Source: Rivihabitans pingtungensis (lineage in GTDB: Bacteria > Pseudomonadota > Gammaproteobacteria > Burkholderiales > Aquaspirillaceae). From it: a stretch of DNA of 64,000 nt. The stretch is from positions 1 through 64,000 of the forward strand of contig NZ_QJKI01000014.1 in NCBI RefSeq assembly GCF_003201855.1. Direction: 5' to 3'. The position numbers and the translations under genes were made by a program. A model generated the notes under the pieces. It saw only the letters and a list, made by a program, of their open reading frames with translations, did no database searches and was not told where the DNA came from. This document shows positions 1 through 9,431 of the stretch, piece by piece. Positions within the stretch are counted from its first letter, which is position 1, and every line of letters starts with the position of its first letter.

Positions 1-1360
<1,360 letters not shown>

Positions 1361-1388
1361 GGTTGCTCATCCAAACAGGCGGCCGGGC

Positions 1389-2159
1389 TTATTTCAGCCG
1401 GCCAGACAAAAACTGTTGCAGGCGCTCGCTTTGCGGGCGATTCAGCACCTCGGCGGGGTGGCCTTGTTCTTCGATGCGGCCCTGGTGCAAAAAAATCACC
1501 TGGCTGGACACTTCGCGGGCAAAGGCCATTTCGTGGGTGACCACCACCATGGTGCGCCCGTCGCGCGCCAGCGCCTGCATGACTTTGAGCACCTCGCCCA
1601 CCCGTTCCGGGTCCAGCGCCGAGGTGGGTTCGTCAAACAGCATGACTTCGGGCTCCATGGCCAGCGCGCGGGCAATCGCCACCCGCTGTTGCTGGCCGCC
1701 GGACAAATGCGCCGGGTAGCGGTCTTCCACCCCCACCAGGCCCACCAGGTCCAGATAGCGCCGCGCCGAAGCCAGCGCCGCCTCGCGCGGCACGCCCAGC
1801 ACCTGCACTGGCGCTTCGATGATGTTGTCCAGCACGGTCAGGTGCGACCACAAATTAAAATGCTGAAACACCATGGCCAGCCGGGCGCGCAGCCGCTGCA
1901 ACTGCGCCGGGCTGGCGGCGGCCAGCATGCCATCCTTGGCGCGGCGCAGCGCCAGGCTTTCGCCGGCCACAATGATCTCGCCCTCGTGCGGGCGCTCCAG
2001 CAGATTGATGCAGCGCAAAAACGTGCTCTTGCCCGAGCCGGACGAGCCGATGATGCTGATCACATCGCCGGGCTGGGCGGTCAGCGACACGCCCTTGAGC
2101 ACTTCGTGGTCGCCGTAACGCTTGTGCAGGTCGCGGACAATCAGTTTCGGATTGAGCAT
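1389..2159 (-). CDS. aotP: Arginine/ornithine ABC transporter ATP-binding protein
   Basis: A polar-amino-acid ABC ATPase (HisP/AotP type, about 256 residues) that powers arginine/ornithine uptake with AotJ, AotQ and AotM at the inner membrane. Walker A is GSSGSGKST, the signature is [15 protein letters not shown], and Walker B is followed by [11 protein letters not shown] place the start at the ATG at 2157-2159 because GGGAGA lies about 5 bases upstream; a TTG start at 2186 would add nine residues. It follows aotM closely and precedes argR by 28 bases, consistent with one transcript. Confidence 0.88.
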   Translation of the reverse strand: MLNPKLIVRDLHKRYGDHEVLKGVSLTAQPGDVISIIGSSGSGKSTFLRCINLLERPHEGEIIVAGESLALRRAKDGMLAAASPAQLQRLRARLAMVFQHFNLWSHLTVLDNIIEAPVQVLGVPREAALASARRYLDLVGLVGVEDRYPAHLSGGQQQRVAIARALAMEPEVMLFDEPTSALDPERVGEVLKVMQALARDGRTMVVVTHEMAFAREVSSQVIFLHQGRIEEQGHPAEVLNRPQSERLQQFLSGRLK

Positions 2160-2186
2160 GGCGCTCTCCCAATGATGAATGAACAA

Positions 2187-2882
2187 TCAGCCGCGCGCTT
2201 GCAGATGCGCCAGCCAGCGCCGCTCGGCGGCCTTGAACAGCCGGGTCAGCCCAAAAGTCAGGGCGATGTACACCAGCGCGGCGGCAATAAAAGGCTCGAA
2301 CGGCAGGTAATAATTGGCGTACAGCCGGTCGGCGGCGGCGGTGAGGTCCAGCAGCGTCACCGTGCTGGCCAGCGAGGTGGCGTGCAGCATCATGATCACC
2401 TCGTTGCCATAGGCCGGCAGCGAGCGGCGCAGCGCCGAGGGCAGCACAATCCGGCGCAGCATCTGCATGCGGCTCATGCCCACGCTGTGCGCGGCCTCGA
2501 TCTCGCCCGGCGCGGTGGCGCGCAGCGCCCCGGCCAGCATTTCGGTGGTGTAGGCGACGGTGTTCAAGGTAAGCGCCAGCGCCGCGCAAAACCCGGCGCT
2601 GGACAATGCCCCCCAGGCGGCGCTGTCGCGCACCACGTCAAACTGCGCCAGGCCGTAATAAATCAAATACAGCTGCAACAGCATCGGCGTGCCGCGCACC
2701 ACATAGGTGTAGGCCGCCACCGGCCAGGCCAGCCAGCGCTGGCGCGACACCCGCCACACCGCCGCCGGAATCGACAACAGCAGCCCGGCGCTGACGGCGG
2801 CCAGCAATAGCCACAGCGTGGTGAACAACCCTTCGGCATACAATTGCAGATTGGCCGGCTCAAACAACACACTGAAATCCAT
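2187..2882 (-). CDS. aotM: Arginine/ornithine ABC transporter permease (HisM/AotM type)
   Basis: A 231-residue inner-membrane permease of the HisM/AotM group. It has about five hydrophobic segments and the EAA-loop signature region (GEIEAAHSVGMSRMQML) that contacts the ATPase. It is the partner of the permease encoded just upstream, with only one base between the two genes; a GGGGAG ribosome site lies inside the end of aotQ. Together with AotQ it forms the heterodimeric channel for basic amino acids. Specificity is inferred from the argR/aruC neighbours; a generic polar amino-acid permease would look the same. Confidence 0.86.
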   Translation of the reverse strand: MDFSVLFEPANLQLYAEGLFTTLWLLLAAVSAGLLLSIPAAVWRVSRQRWLAWPVAAYTYVVRGTPMLLQLYLIYYGLAQFDVVRDSAAWGALSSAGFCAALALTLNTVAYTTEMLAGALRATAPGEIEAAHSVGMSRMQMLRRIVLPSALRRSLPAYGNEVIMMLHATSLASTVTLLDLTAAADRLYANYYLPFEPFIAAALVYIALTFGLTRLFKAAERRWLAHLQARG

Positions 2883-2883
2883 C

Positions 2884-3570
2884 TCAGATCTCCCCGTGGC
2901 GCACGCCCACCGACACCCGGCGCGACAGCAGGCGCAAGGCCAGCAGCGAGGCGGATGTCAGCGCCAGATAGCCGGCGCCGGCCCACAGTAAATAGGTGAA
3001 CGGCTCGCGGGTGGCCGAGCCGGCCTGCTTGGCCAGATACATCATGTCTTGCAGGCCAATCACCGACACCAGCGCGGTAGCCTTGAGCAGCACCAGCCAG
3101 TTATTGGTCAGCCCCGGCAAGGCCAGCCGCGCCGCCTGCGGCAAAATCAAGCGCCAGAACACCCGCCCGCGCCCCATGCCATAGGCCAGGCCGGCCTCCC
3201 ACTGCCCAGGCGGCACGCCCAGCAAGGCGCCGCGAAAGGTTTCGGACAAATACGCGCCGTAGATAAAACCCAGGGTGAACACCCCGGCCATGAATTGGTC
3301 GATCTCCACTGGCGGCAGGCCCAGCGCCTCCAGCGCGCCGCCCACCAGCCCCTGGCCGCCGTAAAACACCAGCAGCATCAACACCAGCTCCGGCACGCCA
3401 CGCACCAGCGTGGCGTAGGCTTCGGCGCTGGCGCGCAAAGCCGGCTGCGGCGCCAGGCGGGCCATGGCGCCCACCACGCCCAGCGCCATGGCGATGGCCA
3501 GCGCCGCCAAGGCCACTTGCAGGCTGAGCCAAGCGCCGGCAAGCATGTGGTTAAGGTATCCGTCAGTCAT
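2884..3570 (-). CDS. aotQ: Arginine/ornithine ABC transporter permease (HisQ/AotQ type)
   Basis: A permease of the HisQ/AotQ group, 228 residues from the chosen start (MTDGYLNHMLAGAWLSLQVAL). Several membrane segments and the EAA-type loop (GQWEAGLAYGMGRGRVFWRL) are visible. An upstream in-frame ATG at 3699 would add 43 residues translated from repeat-derived DNA with no resemblance to a permease N-terminus, so I reject it. No strong ribosome site precedes the chosen ATG at 3568-3570 (only AGAAAG/TCTCGG). A gap of more than 500 bases filled by repeats separates it from the binding-protein gene aotJ, which is unusual for this operon. Confidence 0.85.
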   Translation of the reverse strand: MTDGYLNHMLAGAWLSLQVALAALAIAMALGVVGAMARLAPQPALRASAEAYATLVRGVPELVLMLLVFYGGQGLVGGALEALGLPPVEIDQFMAGVFTLGFIYGAYLSETFRGALLGVPPGQWEAGLAYGMGRGRVFWRLILPQAARLALPGLTNNWLVLLKATALVSVIGLQDMMYLAKQAGSATREPFTYLLWAGAGYLALTSASLLALRLLSRRVSVGVRHGEI

Positions 3571-3599
3571 CCGAGAAAGTCTTTCTGATCGTGGGGGTG

Positions 3600-3885
3600 A
3601 TGTGGCTGGGGCGAAGGCCCGCAAGCGGGAATCCCGCAGCGCGCCACCGTGTGGCGCAGGGAGAATCCTCGCAGCCAGTCGCCAGTCCCGTTGAAACACA
3701 AGGGTTCATGCGCCACAAAGAACCCCTCGCCGCATGACACCGCGTCATTCCCGCGCAGGCGGGAATCCAGGCATATCCACAGCGCACAGCGGGGTGAGCG
3801 CTCACCCGCGCTGAGCTGCGCCATGCCCACAGTGCATGCTGTGGCGCCGTCTGGGTTCCCACCTTCGTGGGAACGACTCTTCCGG
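3600..3885. repeat. REP/dRS3-like palindrome cluster between aotJ and aotQ
   Basis: This stretch holds several short palindromes of the extragenic type spread through Neisseria and related genomes: ATTCCCGCGCAGGCGGGAAT at 3747-3766, GTTCCCACCTTCGTGGGAAC at 3855-3874, and a half-copy GCAAGCGGGAATCCCGC around 3621-3637. Reverse translations give the familiar WIPACAGMT and PTKVGTQ strings that these repeats leave in automatic annotation. No gene is supported here. The cluster lies inside what should be the aot operon. Confidence 0.75.
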
Positions 3886-3990
3886 TGAGACTCATGCCAA
3901 AAGCGGTCTAATCACCTATTAGTCGGTTCACATCATGGTGACTGGCTACCGGCTCATCGCCGGAATACACGCGCCGCGCCTTGGCGGCGC

Positions 3991-4107
3991 TAAGAGTCGC
4001 TCACAAAACCCAGCGAAGCGGCCCTGGCTAGGCGTGTGACCGCAGACAGTACAAGCAGTACGGCAAGGTCACACAACAACGCCAGGGGGTTTTGTTAGCG
4101 GCTCTTA
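3991..4107 (+). repeat. Inverted-repeat element (MITE-like), best-preserved copy
   Basis: A 117-base element starting TAAGAGTCGCTCACAAAAC and ending GTTTTGTTAGCGGCTCTTA, so its ends are imperfect inverted repeats of about 19 bases. Inside are CCTGGCTAGGCGTGTGACC and a GGTCACACAACAACGCCAGG block that pair in part, around a CGCAGACAGTAC core. Both ends carry TA, consistent with a duplicated TA target. No reading frame is present. The right-hand TTA is the stop codon of aotJ. Confidence 0.75.
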
Positions 4108-4878
4108 CTCCCCGTACACATCAAAATCAAAATACTTGGCGCTGATCTTCTGGTAGCCGCCATTGCCGCGCAGGGTTTTGATCGCCGCGTTCAGTTCGTC
4201 GCGCAGCGCGCCATCCGCTTTGCGCACCGCCGCGCCAATGCCCGGCCCAAAAATCTCGGCGTCGCGCAGCGCCGGGCCGATAAAGCCAAAGCCCTGGCCT
4301 TCCGGCTTTTTCAGAAAGCCCAGCGCGCTTTCCACGCTGTCGGCCACCGTGGCGTCCAGGCGGTTGGCGCGCAGGTCGAGGTAGATTTGCTGCTGGGTGT
4401 CGTAGGCGGTGACCACGGCGCCGGCCGGGGCATAGACTTTTTGGGCGTAGCGCTCTTGCGTCGAACCCTTGAGCACACCCACGCGGCGGCCTTTCAGGCT
4501 GTCCGGGGCGCCGGAGAGTTTGCTGGACAGCCGCGCCAGCAGGCGGGAGGGGGTGTTGTAGTATTTGTCGGTGAAGGCGACTGCGCGTTTGCGTTCTTCG
4601 GTGATGGTCAGCGAGGACATGATCACGTCAAACTTGCGGGCGTTCAGCGCCGGGATGATGCCCTTGAAGTCTTGTTCGACAAAGCTGCAACGCGCCTTGA
4701 TTTCGGCGCACAGCGCCTGGGCCAGATCAATTTCAAAGCCCACCAGGCGGCCATCGGGGGATTTGTAGGTGAACGGTTCGTAAGACGCCTCCAGGCCGAT
4801 GCGCAGGGTTTTTTCCTGCGCCAGCGCCCCGCCGGCCAGACACAGCGCGAGCGCGCCCAGTAAAAGCTGTTTCTTCAT
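4105..4878 (-). CDS. aotJ: Arginine/ornithine-binding periplasmic protein
   Basis: A periplasmic solute-binding protein of the lysine/arginine/ornithine family (SBP_bac_3), 257 residues. The signal peptide is MKKQLLLGALALCLAGGALAQ, followed by the family pattern LRIGLEASYEPFTYKSPDGRLVGFEIDLAQAL and SSLTITEERKRAVAFTDKYY. The start at 4876-4878 has AAGGA six bases upstream; an ATG six codons earlier is less likely. It delivers basic amino acids to AotQ/AotM/AotP. The stop codon TAA coincides with the end of the repeat element at 3991-4107, so the insertion either preserved or replaced the original end of the gene. Confidence 0.88.
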   Translation of the reverse strand: MKKQLLLGALALCLAGGALAQEKTLRIGLEASYEPFTYKSPDGRLVGFEIDLAQALCAEIKARCSFVEQDFKGIIPALNARKFDVIMSSLTITEERKRAVAFTDKYYNTPSRLLARLSSKLSGAPDSLKGRRVGVLKGSTQERYAQKVYAPAGAVVTAYDTQQQIYLDLRANRLDATVADSVESALGFLKKPEGQGFGFIGPALRDAEIFGPGIGAAVRKADGALRDELNAAIKTLRGNGGYQKISAKYFDFDVYGE

Positions 4879-5038
4879 CTGTTTTCCTTCGCACATCTAG
4901 GTGAACAAGCCGACTCGGCACCGCCGCGCCGCTTCATGAACGGCAGCGCTGGCGTGCAGTGGATTCAATCATGTCGGGCAAGGCAAACCTTGCGCGGATG
5001 CGACGAAAAGTTGATGAAAGCTGGCGCGATGGGGTTTT

Positions 5039-5671
5039 TCAGGCTTCGCCGTAGCGGGCGCAGGCGGCGATAAAGGCTGGGCGCAGGGTGGGAGTGACGT
5101 AGGGTTTGAGCAGGGCCAGCACCTGGCAGACGCCACGGCGACCGGTGGCTTCGCTGATGGGCTGGCTGGGGTGTGAGGCTTGTTCGAAGGCGTACCAGAA
5201 CTTGACCACCAGCCAGATATTGATCACCAGCGGGCGGATGTCGGCGGCGTCGATGGCAAACAGACCGGCGTCGGCGCAGCGCACAAACAGGCCGTGCAGG
5301 GTGTCGGTGAGTTCGTCGTCAATAAAGCGTTGATAATCGTGTTGCAGCGCCGGATTGCGCGCCAGCAGGCCGGGCAGGTCGTAAAACATGAAGCGATAAC
5401 GCCACATGCCGTCAAACGCTGTATCCAGATAGCCCAGCACATCGGCCACCTCGGGCTGGCGGCCGTCGGCCAGGGTGAGGCGCTGGCGGACAAACTGCTG
5501 ATATTCCAGAAAAATCTGGTGGACGATGTCTTCTTTATTGCGAAAGTGATAGTACAGATTGCCGGGGCTGATGCCCAGGTGGGCGGCAATGTGGTTGGTG
5601 GTGACCGCGCGCTCGCCTTGCTCATTGAACAAGGCCAGGCTGGCGGCCACGATGCGATGGTAGGTTTTCAT
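5039..5671 (-). CDS. TetR-family transcriptional regulator
   Basis: A 210-residue TetR repressor. The N-terminal helix-turn-helix is clear (AASLALFNEQGERAVTTNHIAAHLGISPGNLYYHFRNKEDI), followed by an all-helical C-terminal ligand domain of usual length. The ligand is unknown. It sits 160 bases upstream of aotJ and downstream of the ABC transporter on the same strand, so its target is not obvious; autoregulation is typical of the family. The ATG at 5669-5671 was taken because the HTH begins directly after it. Confidence 0.85.
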   Translation of the reverse strand: MKTYHRIVAASLALFNEQGERAVTTNHIAAHLGISPGNLYYHFRNKEDIVHQIFLEYQQFVRQRLTLADGRQPEVADVLGYLDTAFDGMWRYRFMFYDLPGLLARNPALQHDYQRFIDDELTDTLHGLFVRCADAGLFAIDAADIRPLVINIWLVVKFWYAFEQASHPSQPISEATGRRGVCQVLALLKPYVTPTLRPAFIAACARYGEA

Positions 5672-5721
5672 GATTCAGCAGGCTGGCCGCGCGGCCAGGC
5701 AAGACGGGAAGGCGGGCAGTA

Positions 5722-5770
5722 TCCCTGCACCGGCCAGTGGCTGCCAAGTGGCAGCTGGCCGGTGCAGGGA
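5722..5770. repeat. Long perfect palindrome (stem-loop)
   Basis: TCCCTGCACCGGCCA at 5722-5736 is mirrored exactly by TGGCCGGTGCAGGGA at 5756-5770, and the interior again pairs (GCTGCC/GGCAGC). The whole 49 bases can form one long hairpin. There is no T-run after it. It lies between the tetR start and the ABC ATPase stop, directly beside a partial copy of the repeat family. Confidence 0.75.
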
Positions 5771-5828
5771 GAGACAAGGCGTGTAACCGCAGTGAACCAC
5801 GCCAAACGGGCTTTGTGAGCGGCGCTTA
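5771..5828 (+). repeat. Partial copy of the inverted-repeat element (right half)
   Basis: CAAGGCGTGTAACCGCAGTG resembles the element core and GGGCTTTGTGAGCGGCGCTTA matches the right end. The final TTA at 5826-5828 is the stop codon of the ABC ATPase gene. The left half appears replaced by the palindrome at 5722-5770. Confidence 0.6.
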
Positions 5829-6620
5829 CCCCAGCAGCAGGGCGTCGTCGGTAATCGCCTCGCCACGGGTGCGCTCGAACATGGCCAATAAGTCCGGCAC
5901 GTCCATGCGCGCGCGCTCTTCGCCGCTGACGTCCAGCACCACCCGGCCCTGATGCAGCATCACGGTGCGGTCGCCGTGGTCCAGCGCCTGGCGCATGGAG
6001 TGGGTCACCATCAGCGTGGTCAGCTTGCCTTCCGCCACCACTTGGTCGGTCAGTTCCAGCACAAAGGCGGCGGTTTTCGGGTCGAGCGCGGCGGTGTGTT
6101 CGTCCAGCAGCAGCATGCGCGAGGGCTTGAGCGAGGCCATCAGCAGGCTGACCGCCTGGCGCTGGCCGCCCGACAGCAGGCCAATGCGGTCGGTCAGGCG
6201 GTTTTCCAGGCCCAGCTTGAGGATGGACAGTTTTTCGCGAAACAGCTCGCGCAGCTCGGCCTTCACCGCGCGGCCCAGGCCGCGCCTTTCGCCGCGCTGC
6301 CAGGCCAGCGCCAGGTTTTCTTCGATGGTCAGCGCTTCGCAAGTGCCGGCCATCGGGTCCTGAAACACCCGCGCCACCAGCCCGGCGCGCTGCCAGGCGT
6401 TTTGCCGGGTGACGTCCTGACCGTCCAGGTGCAGGCTGCCGCTGTCCACCAGCAAATCGCCGCTGATGGCGTTCAGAAAGGTGGATTTGCCGGCGCCGTT
6501 GCTGCCGATCACGGTGACGAACTGGCCGGTTTCGATGTGCAGGTCCAGCCCGCGCAGCACGCGGTTTTCAATCGGCGTGCCGGGGTTGAATGTCTTGAGC
6601 AGACCTTTGGCGTGCATCAT
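5826..6620 (-). CDS. ABC transporter ATP-binding protein (TrpXYZ-type importer)
   Basis: A 264-residue ABC ATPase. Walker A is GSNGAGKST, the signature is LLSGGQRQAVSLLMA, and Walker B runs into DEHTAALDP with the H that is usual in this subfamily instead of P. It works with the permease and binding protein upstream, a system type linked to aromatic amino acids (TrpX/Y/Z) in some firmicutes. The start ATG (6618-6620) overlaps the permease stop by four bases (ATGA), so the two are translationally coupled. An open frame continues upstream to 7544, but that part is a shadow of the permease. Substrate not determinable here. Confidence 0.85.
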   Translation of the reverse strand: MMHAKGLLKTFNPGTPIENRVLRGLDLHIETGQFVTVIGSNGAGKSTFLNAISGDLLVDSGSLHLDGQDVTRQNAWQRAGLVARVFQDPMAGTCEALTIEENLALAWQRGERRGLGRAVKAELRELFREKLSILKLGLENRLTDRIGLLSGGQRQAVSLLMASLKPSRMLLLDEHTAALDPKTAAFVLELTDQVVAEGKLTTLMVTHSMRQALDHGDRTVMLHQGRVVLDVSGEERARMDVPDLLAMFERTRGEAITDDALLLG

Positions 6621-7519
6621 GCCGGATTCCCCTTCACGGTTTTGCGCAGTTTGGCTTTCAGCGTCGGCAGCACCAGCGCCAGGCCCACCAGCACGGCGGT
6701 GACCAGATTCAGATCCTGTGCTTGCAGGCCGATGAAGTCGGCGCTCAGCGCCAGGGCGATGAACAGGCGGTACAAAATGGCGCCCAGCACGGTGGCCAGG
6801 GTGATCACCCACAGCGAGCGCGACGGAATCAGCGTTTCGCCGATGATCACCGCCGCCAGGCCGACCACAATGGTGCCCACGCCCATGGAAATATCCGCCC
6901 CGCCCTGGGTTTGCACATACAGCGCGCCGCCCAGCGCAATCAGCGCATTGGACAAGGCCATGCCGGTGAGGATGGCGCGGTTGGTGGAAATCCCCTGGGC
7001 GCGCGCCATGCGCGGGTTGGCGCCGGTGGCGCGCATGGCCAGGCCGGATTGCGAGGCAAAATAAGCATCCAGCAGCAGCTTGGCGGCCACCACGATGGCG
7101 GCCAGCACGCCCGGCTGCACCCACATGGCGCGCTCGGAAACCTCGCCAATCAGCGGGCTGAACACCGTCGGCGAGCCGATCAGCGCCACATTGGGCGCGC
7201 CCATCACCCGCAGATTGATCGAATACAGGGCAATCATCACCAAAATGCTGGCCAGCAGTTGCAGGATGTTCAGCCGCACATTCAGCCAGGCGGTCACCCA
7301 GCCGGCTGCGGCGCCGGCCAGCATGGCGGCGGCGCAGGCCAGCCACGGCGACTGGCCGCCAGCGATCATGATGGCCGCCACCGCGCCGCCCAGCGGAAAG
7401 CTGCCGTCGGCGGTGAGGTCCGGAAAATTGAGGATACGGAACGAAATCAGCACGCCCAGCGCCACCAGGGCGAAGATCAGGCCGATTTCCAGCGCTCCCA
7501 TCAGGGAGATGAGTGACAT
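6617..7519 (-). CDS. ABC transporter permease (branched-chain/TrpY type)
   Basis: A 300-residue inner-membrane permease of the BPD_transp_2 (LivH-like) class with eight or nine hydrophobic helices and the typical opening ALEIGLIFALVALGVLISFRILNFPDLTADGSF. GAGGT before ATG 7517-7519 is the ribosome site. It is the channel subunit of the importer formed with the overlapping ATPase gene and the binding protein 187 bases upstream. That gap is G+C-rich and hairpin-prone (GGCGCCGG...CCGGCGCC near 7632-7652) and could dampen read-through so that more binding protein than permease is made. Confidence 0.86.
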   Translation of the reverse strand: MSLISLMGALEIGLIFALVALGVLISFRILNFPDLTADGSFPLGGAVAAIMIAGGQSPWLACAAAMLAGAAAGWVTAWLNVRLNILQLLASILVMIALYSINLRVMGAPNVALIGSPTVFSPLIGEVSERAMWVQPGVLAAIVVAAKLLLDAYFASQSGLAMRATGANPRMARAQGISTNRAILTGMALSNALIALGGALYVQTQGGADISMGVGTIVVGLAAVIIGETLIPSRSLWVITLATVLGAILYRLFIALALSADFIGLQAQDLNLVTAVLVGLALVLPTLKAKLRKTVKGNPA

Positions 7520-7706
7520 GGATTACCTCGACAAAAACGAACACCGCGCCCGGTGGGGCGCGGCAGACTGCCGCCCTGCGGCGCGGGATGGCGCACCGGG
7601 GCGGCTCGGCTGAGCTTAAGCCGCGCAGGGCGGCGCCGGCAAAACCGGCGCACTGCGGGCGGTCAGGTCGCGCTGGGCATCAGGTGGCGGCCCAGCGCGT
7701 CAGCCA

Positions 7707-8684
7707 TCATTTTACCGTGTCTTTGGCTTCTTTGAGCAGGGCCGGCGACAGCGGCGCGCCTTGCTTCTTGGCGGCTTCCGGGTTGACGGTCAGCGAGGTC
7801 TTGTCACCCAGTTGCGGGGCGATGTCGCCGGCCTTTTCGCCCTTGAGGATGCGCACCACGATCTTGCCGGTCTGGCGGCCCATATCGTAGTAGTTCATGC
7901 CCAGCGCGGCGATGGCGCCGCGCTTGACCGAGTCGGTGTCGGCGGCGATCAGCGGAATCTTGGCGTCGGTGGCCACGCGCACCAGCGATTCATAGGTGGA
8001 CACCACATTATTGTCGGTGGAGGTGTAAATGGCGTCCACCTTGCCCACCAGGCTCTTGGCGGCCGGGGCCACGTCCACGGTGCGCGGCGCGGCGGCTTCC
8101 ACCAGGGTCATATTGCGCTTGGCCAGCTCGGCCTTCAGTTCGCGGGCGACGGTGACCGAGTTGACTTCACCCGGGCTGTACACCATGCCGATGCGCTTGG
8201 CGCCCGGCTTGACCTTTTCGATCAGGTCGATTTGCGGCGGCAGCGACAGCATGTCGGACACGCCGGTGACATTGGTGCCGCTGGCCTTCCAGCTGCTCAC
8301 CAGCTTGGCGGCCACCGGGTCGGTGACGGCGGCGAACACCACCGGCACGGTTTTGGTGGCGGCGACGGCAGCCTGGGCGCTGGGGGTGGCGATGGCGACG
8401 ATCACGTCAGCATTGTCGCCCACAAACTTGCGGGCGATCTGGCCGGCGGTGGCGGCGTTGCCCTGCGCGCTCTGGAATTGGTATTTGATTTGTTTGCCCG
8501 GTTCAAAGCCGTTGGCCTTGAGTTCGTCTTCCACCCCCTTGCGGGCGGCGTCCAGCGCCGGGTGTTCGACGATGGCGGTCACCGCCACCGACTTCATTTC
8601 AGCGGCGTGGCTCAGCGGGGCCAGGGCGGCCAGCACGCTGGCGGCCAGACAGTTCAGGGCAATGCGGCGAGAGATAAGCGTCAT
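7707..8684 (-). CDS. ABC transporter substrate-binding protein (ABC_sub_bind/TrpX family)
   Basis: A 325-residue periplasmic binding protein of the ABC_sub_bind family. The signal peptide (MTLISRRIALNCLAASVLAALA...SHA) is followed by VAVTAIVEHPALDAARKGVEDEL, AQGNAATAGQIARKFVGDNADVIVAIATPSAQAA and ADTDSVKRGAIAALGMNYYDMGRQTG, all hallmarks of the family. The start ATG at 8682-8684 with GGAAG upstream was preferred to an ORF start at 8792. It is first in the transporter operon. Substrate unknown; aromatic amino acids are the precedent for relatives. Confidence 0.87.
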   Translation of the reverse strand: MTLISRRIALNCLAASVLAALAPLSHAAEMKSVAVTAIVEHPALDAARKGVEDELKANGFEPGKQIKYQFQSAQGNAATAGQIARKFVGDNADVIVAIATPSAQAAVAATKTVPVVFAAVTDPVAAKLVSSWKASGTNVTGVSDMLSLPPQIDLIEKVKPGAKRIGMVYSPGEVNSVTVARELKAELAKRNMTLVEAAAPRTVDVAPAAKSLVGKVDAIYTSTDNNVVSTYESLVRVATDAKIPLIAADTDSVKRGAIAALGMNYYDMGRQTGKIVVRILKGEKAGDIAPQLGDKTSLTVNPEAAKKQGAPLSPALLKEAKDTVK

Positions 8685-9431
8685 GATGCTTCCGTGCGGT
8701 GAGCAAGTGCTCTTGCGTGAAGGTTTACGGGAAGACGACGGCCAGGCGCGGCGTGGGCGGGCCGACAGCGCGGCTGTCGCGTAACAGGGCAATCTTATTG
8801 CAAATTCATGAACGCAACTGCCACAAACGAGAAATATTGTGCCAGCAATATGACATACAAGGCAATAAAAATAAATTTAACTAGAAAAAACGATTGTTTT
8901 AACTAGAAAAGCCCCTACTTTGCGCCATATCCTGCCGATTTTCCGTCTGTCTCTTTGAGTGGTTTCTGCTCAAGAACCCCATGGAAACCGCACATTTATG
9001 GCAAAAAACCAAACCACCAGCCGACTGTGCGCTGCGCTCTGCTGGCACAGGGCACATCGGATGGCCCTGTTGCTGTGGTTTTTGTGCAACGCAAGAGCAC
9101 ACCACGACAGCGTGGCGTCTTGCGCCTGGCGGCGCCAATGATCATTGTATTAACATTTATCAGCGTTCAACCTGCTGATCTGGATAGAATTTCTGCGGGC
9201 CCTGGATAAGTCATCACGGTGGCTAAAACCGTCCGTGCCTCACGATGACATGAGGTGATTTTATATGCGCTCCACCTATGTTTATATAAAAAACACTGAT
9301 AAAAATACCGACAAGTTTTATGGTAACCCTTCGGTAACACATGGCGCGTGCCCCCCTGCTTGAAAATATCTGCCTCTCTTGGGTACAGTGAAATCGCGGG
9401 CCAACCGCAGATAACACAAAAGGATAAGATC
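8685..9431. other. Intergenic region between divergent ABC operon and RTX gene
   Basis: No convincing gene. The left part (8800-8930) is A+T-rich and must contain the promoter of the minus-strand ABC operon; the right part (9140-9431) is A+T-rich and must contain that of the first RTX gene. Between them lies GGCAAAAAACCAAACCACC (about 9000) facing GTGGTTTTTGTGC (about 9076), an imperfect inverted pair. Small frames of 60-95 codons here have no ribosome site or family resemblance. Confidence 0.5.

Noticed and set aside
6621..7544. N-terminal extension of the ABC ATPase frame up to 7544
   Set aside because: Covers the permease gene in another frame; the ATPase starts at 6620 by an ATGA overlap.
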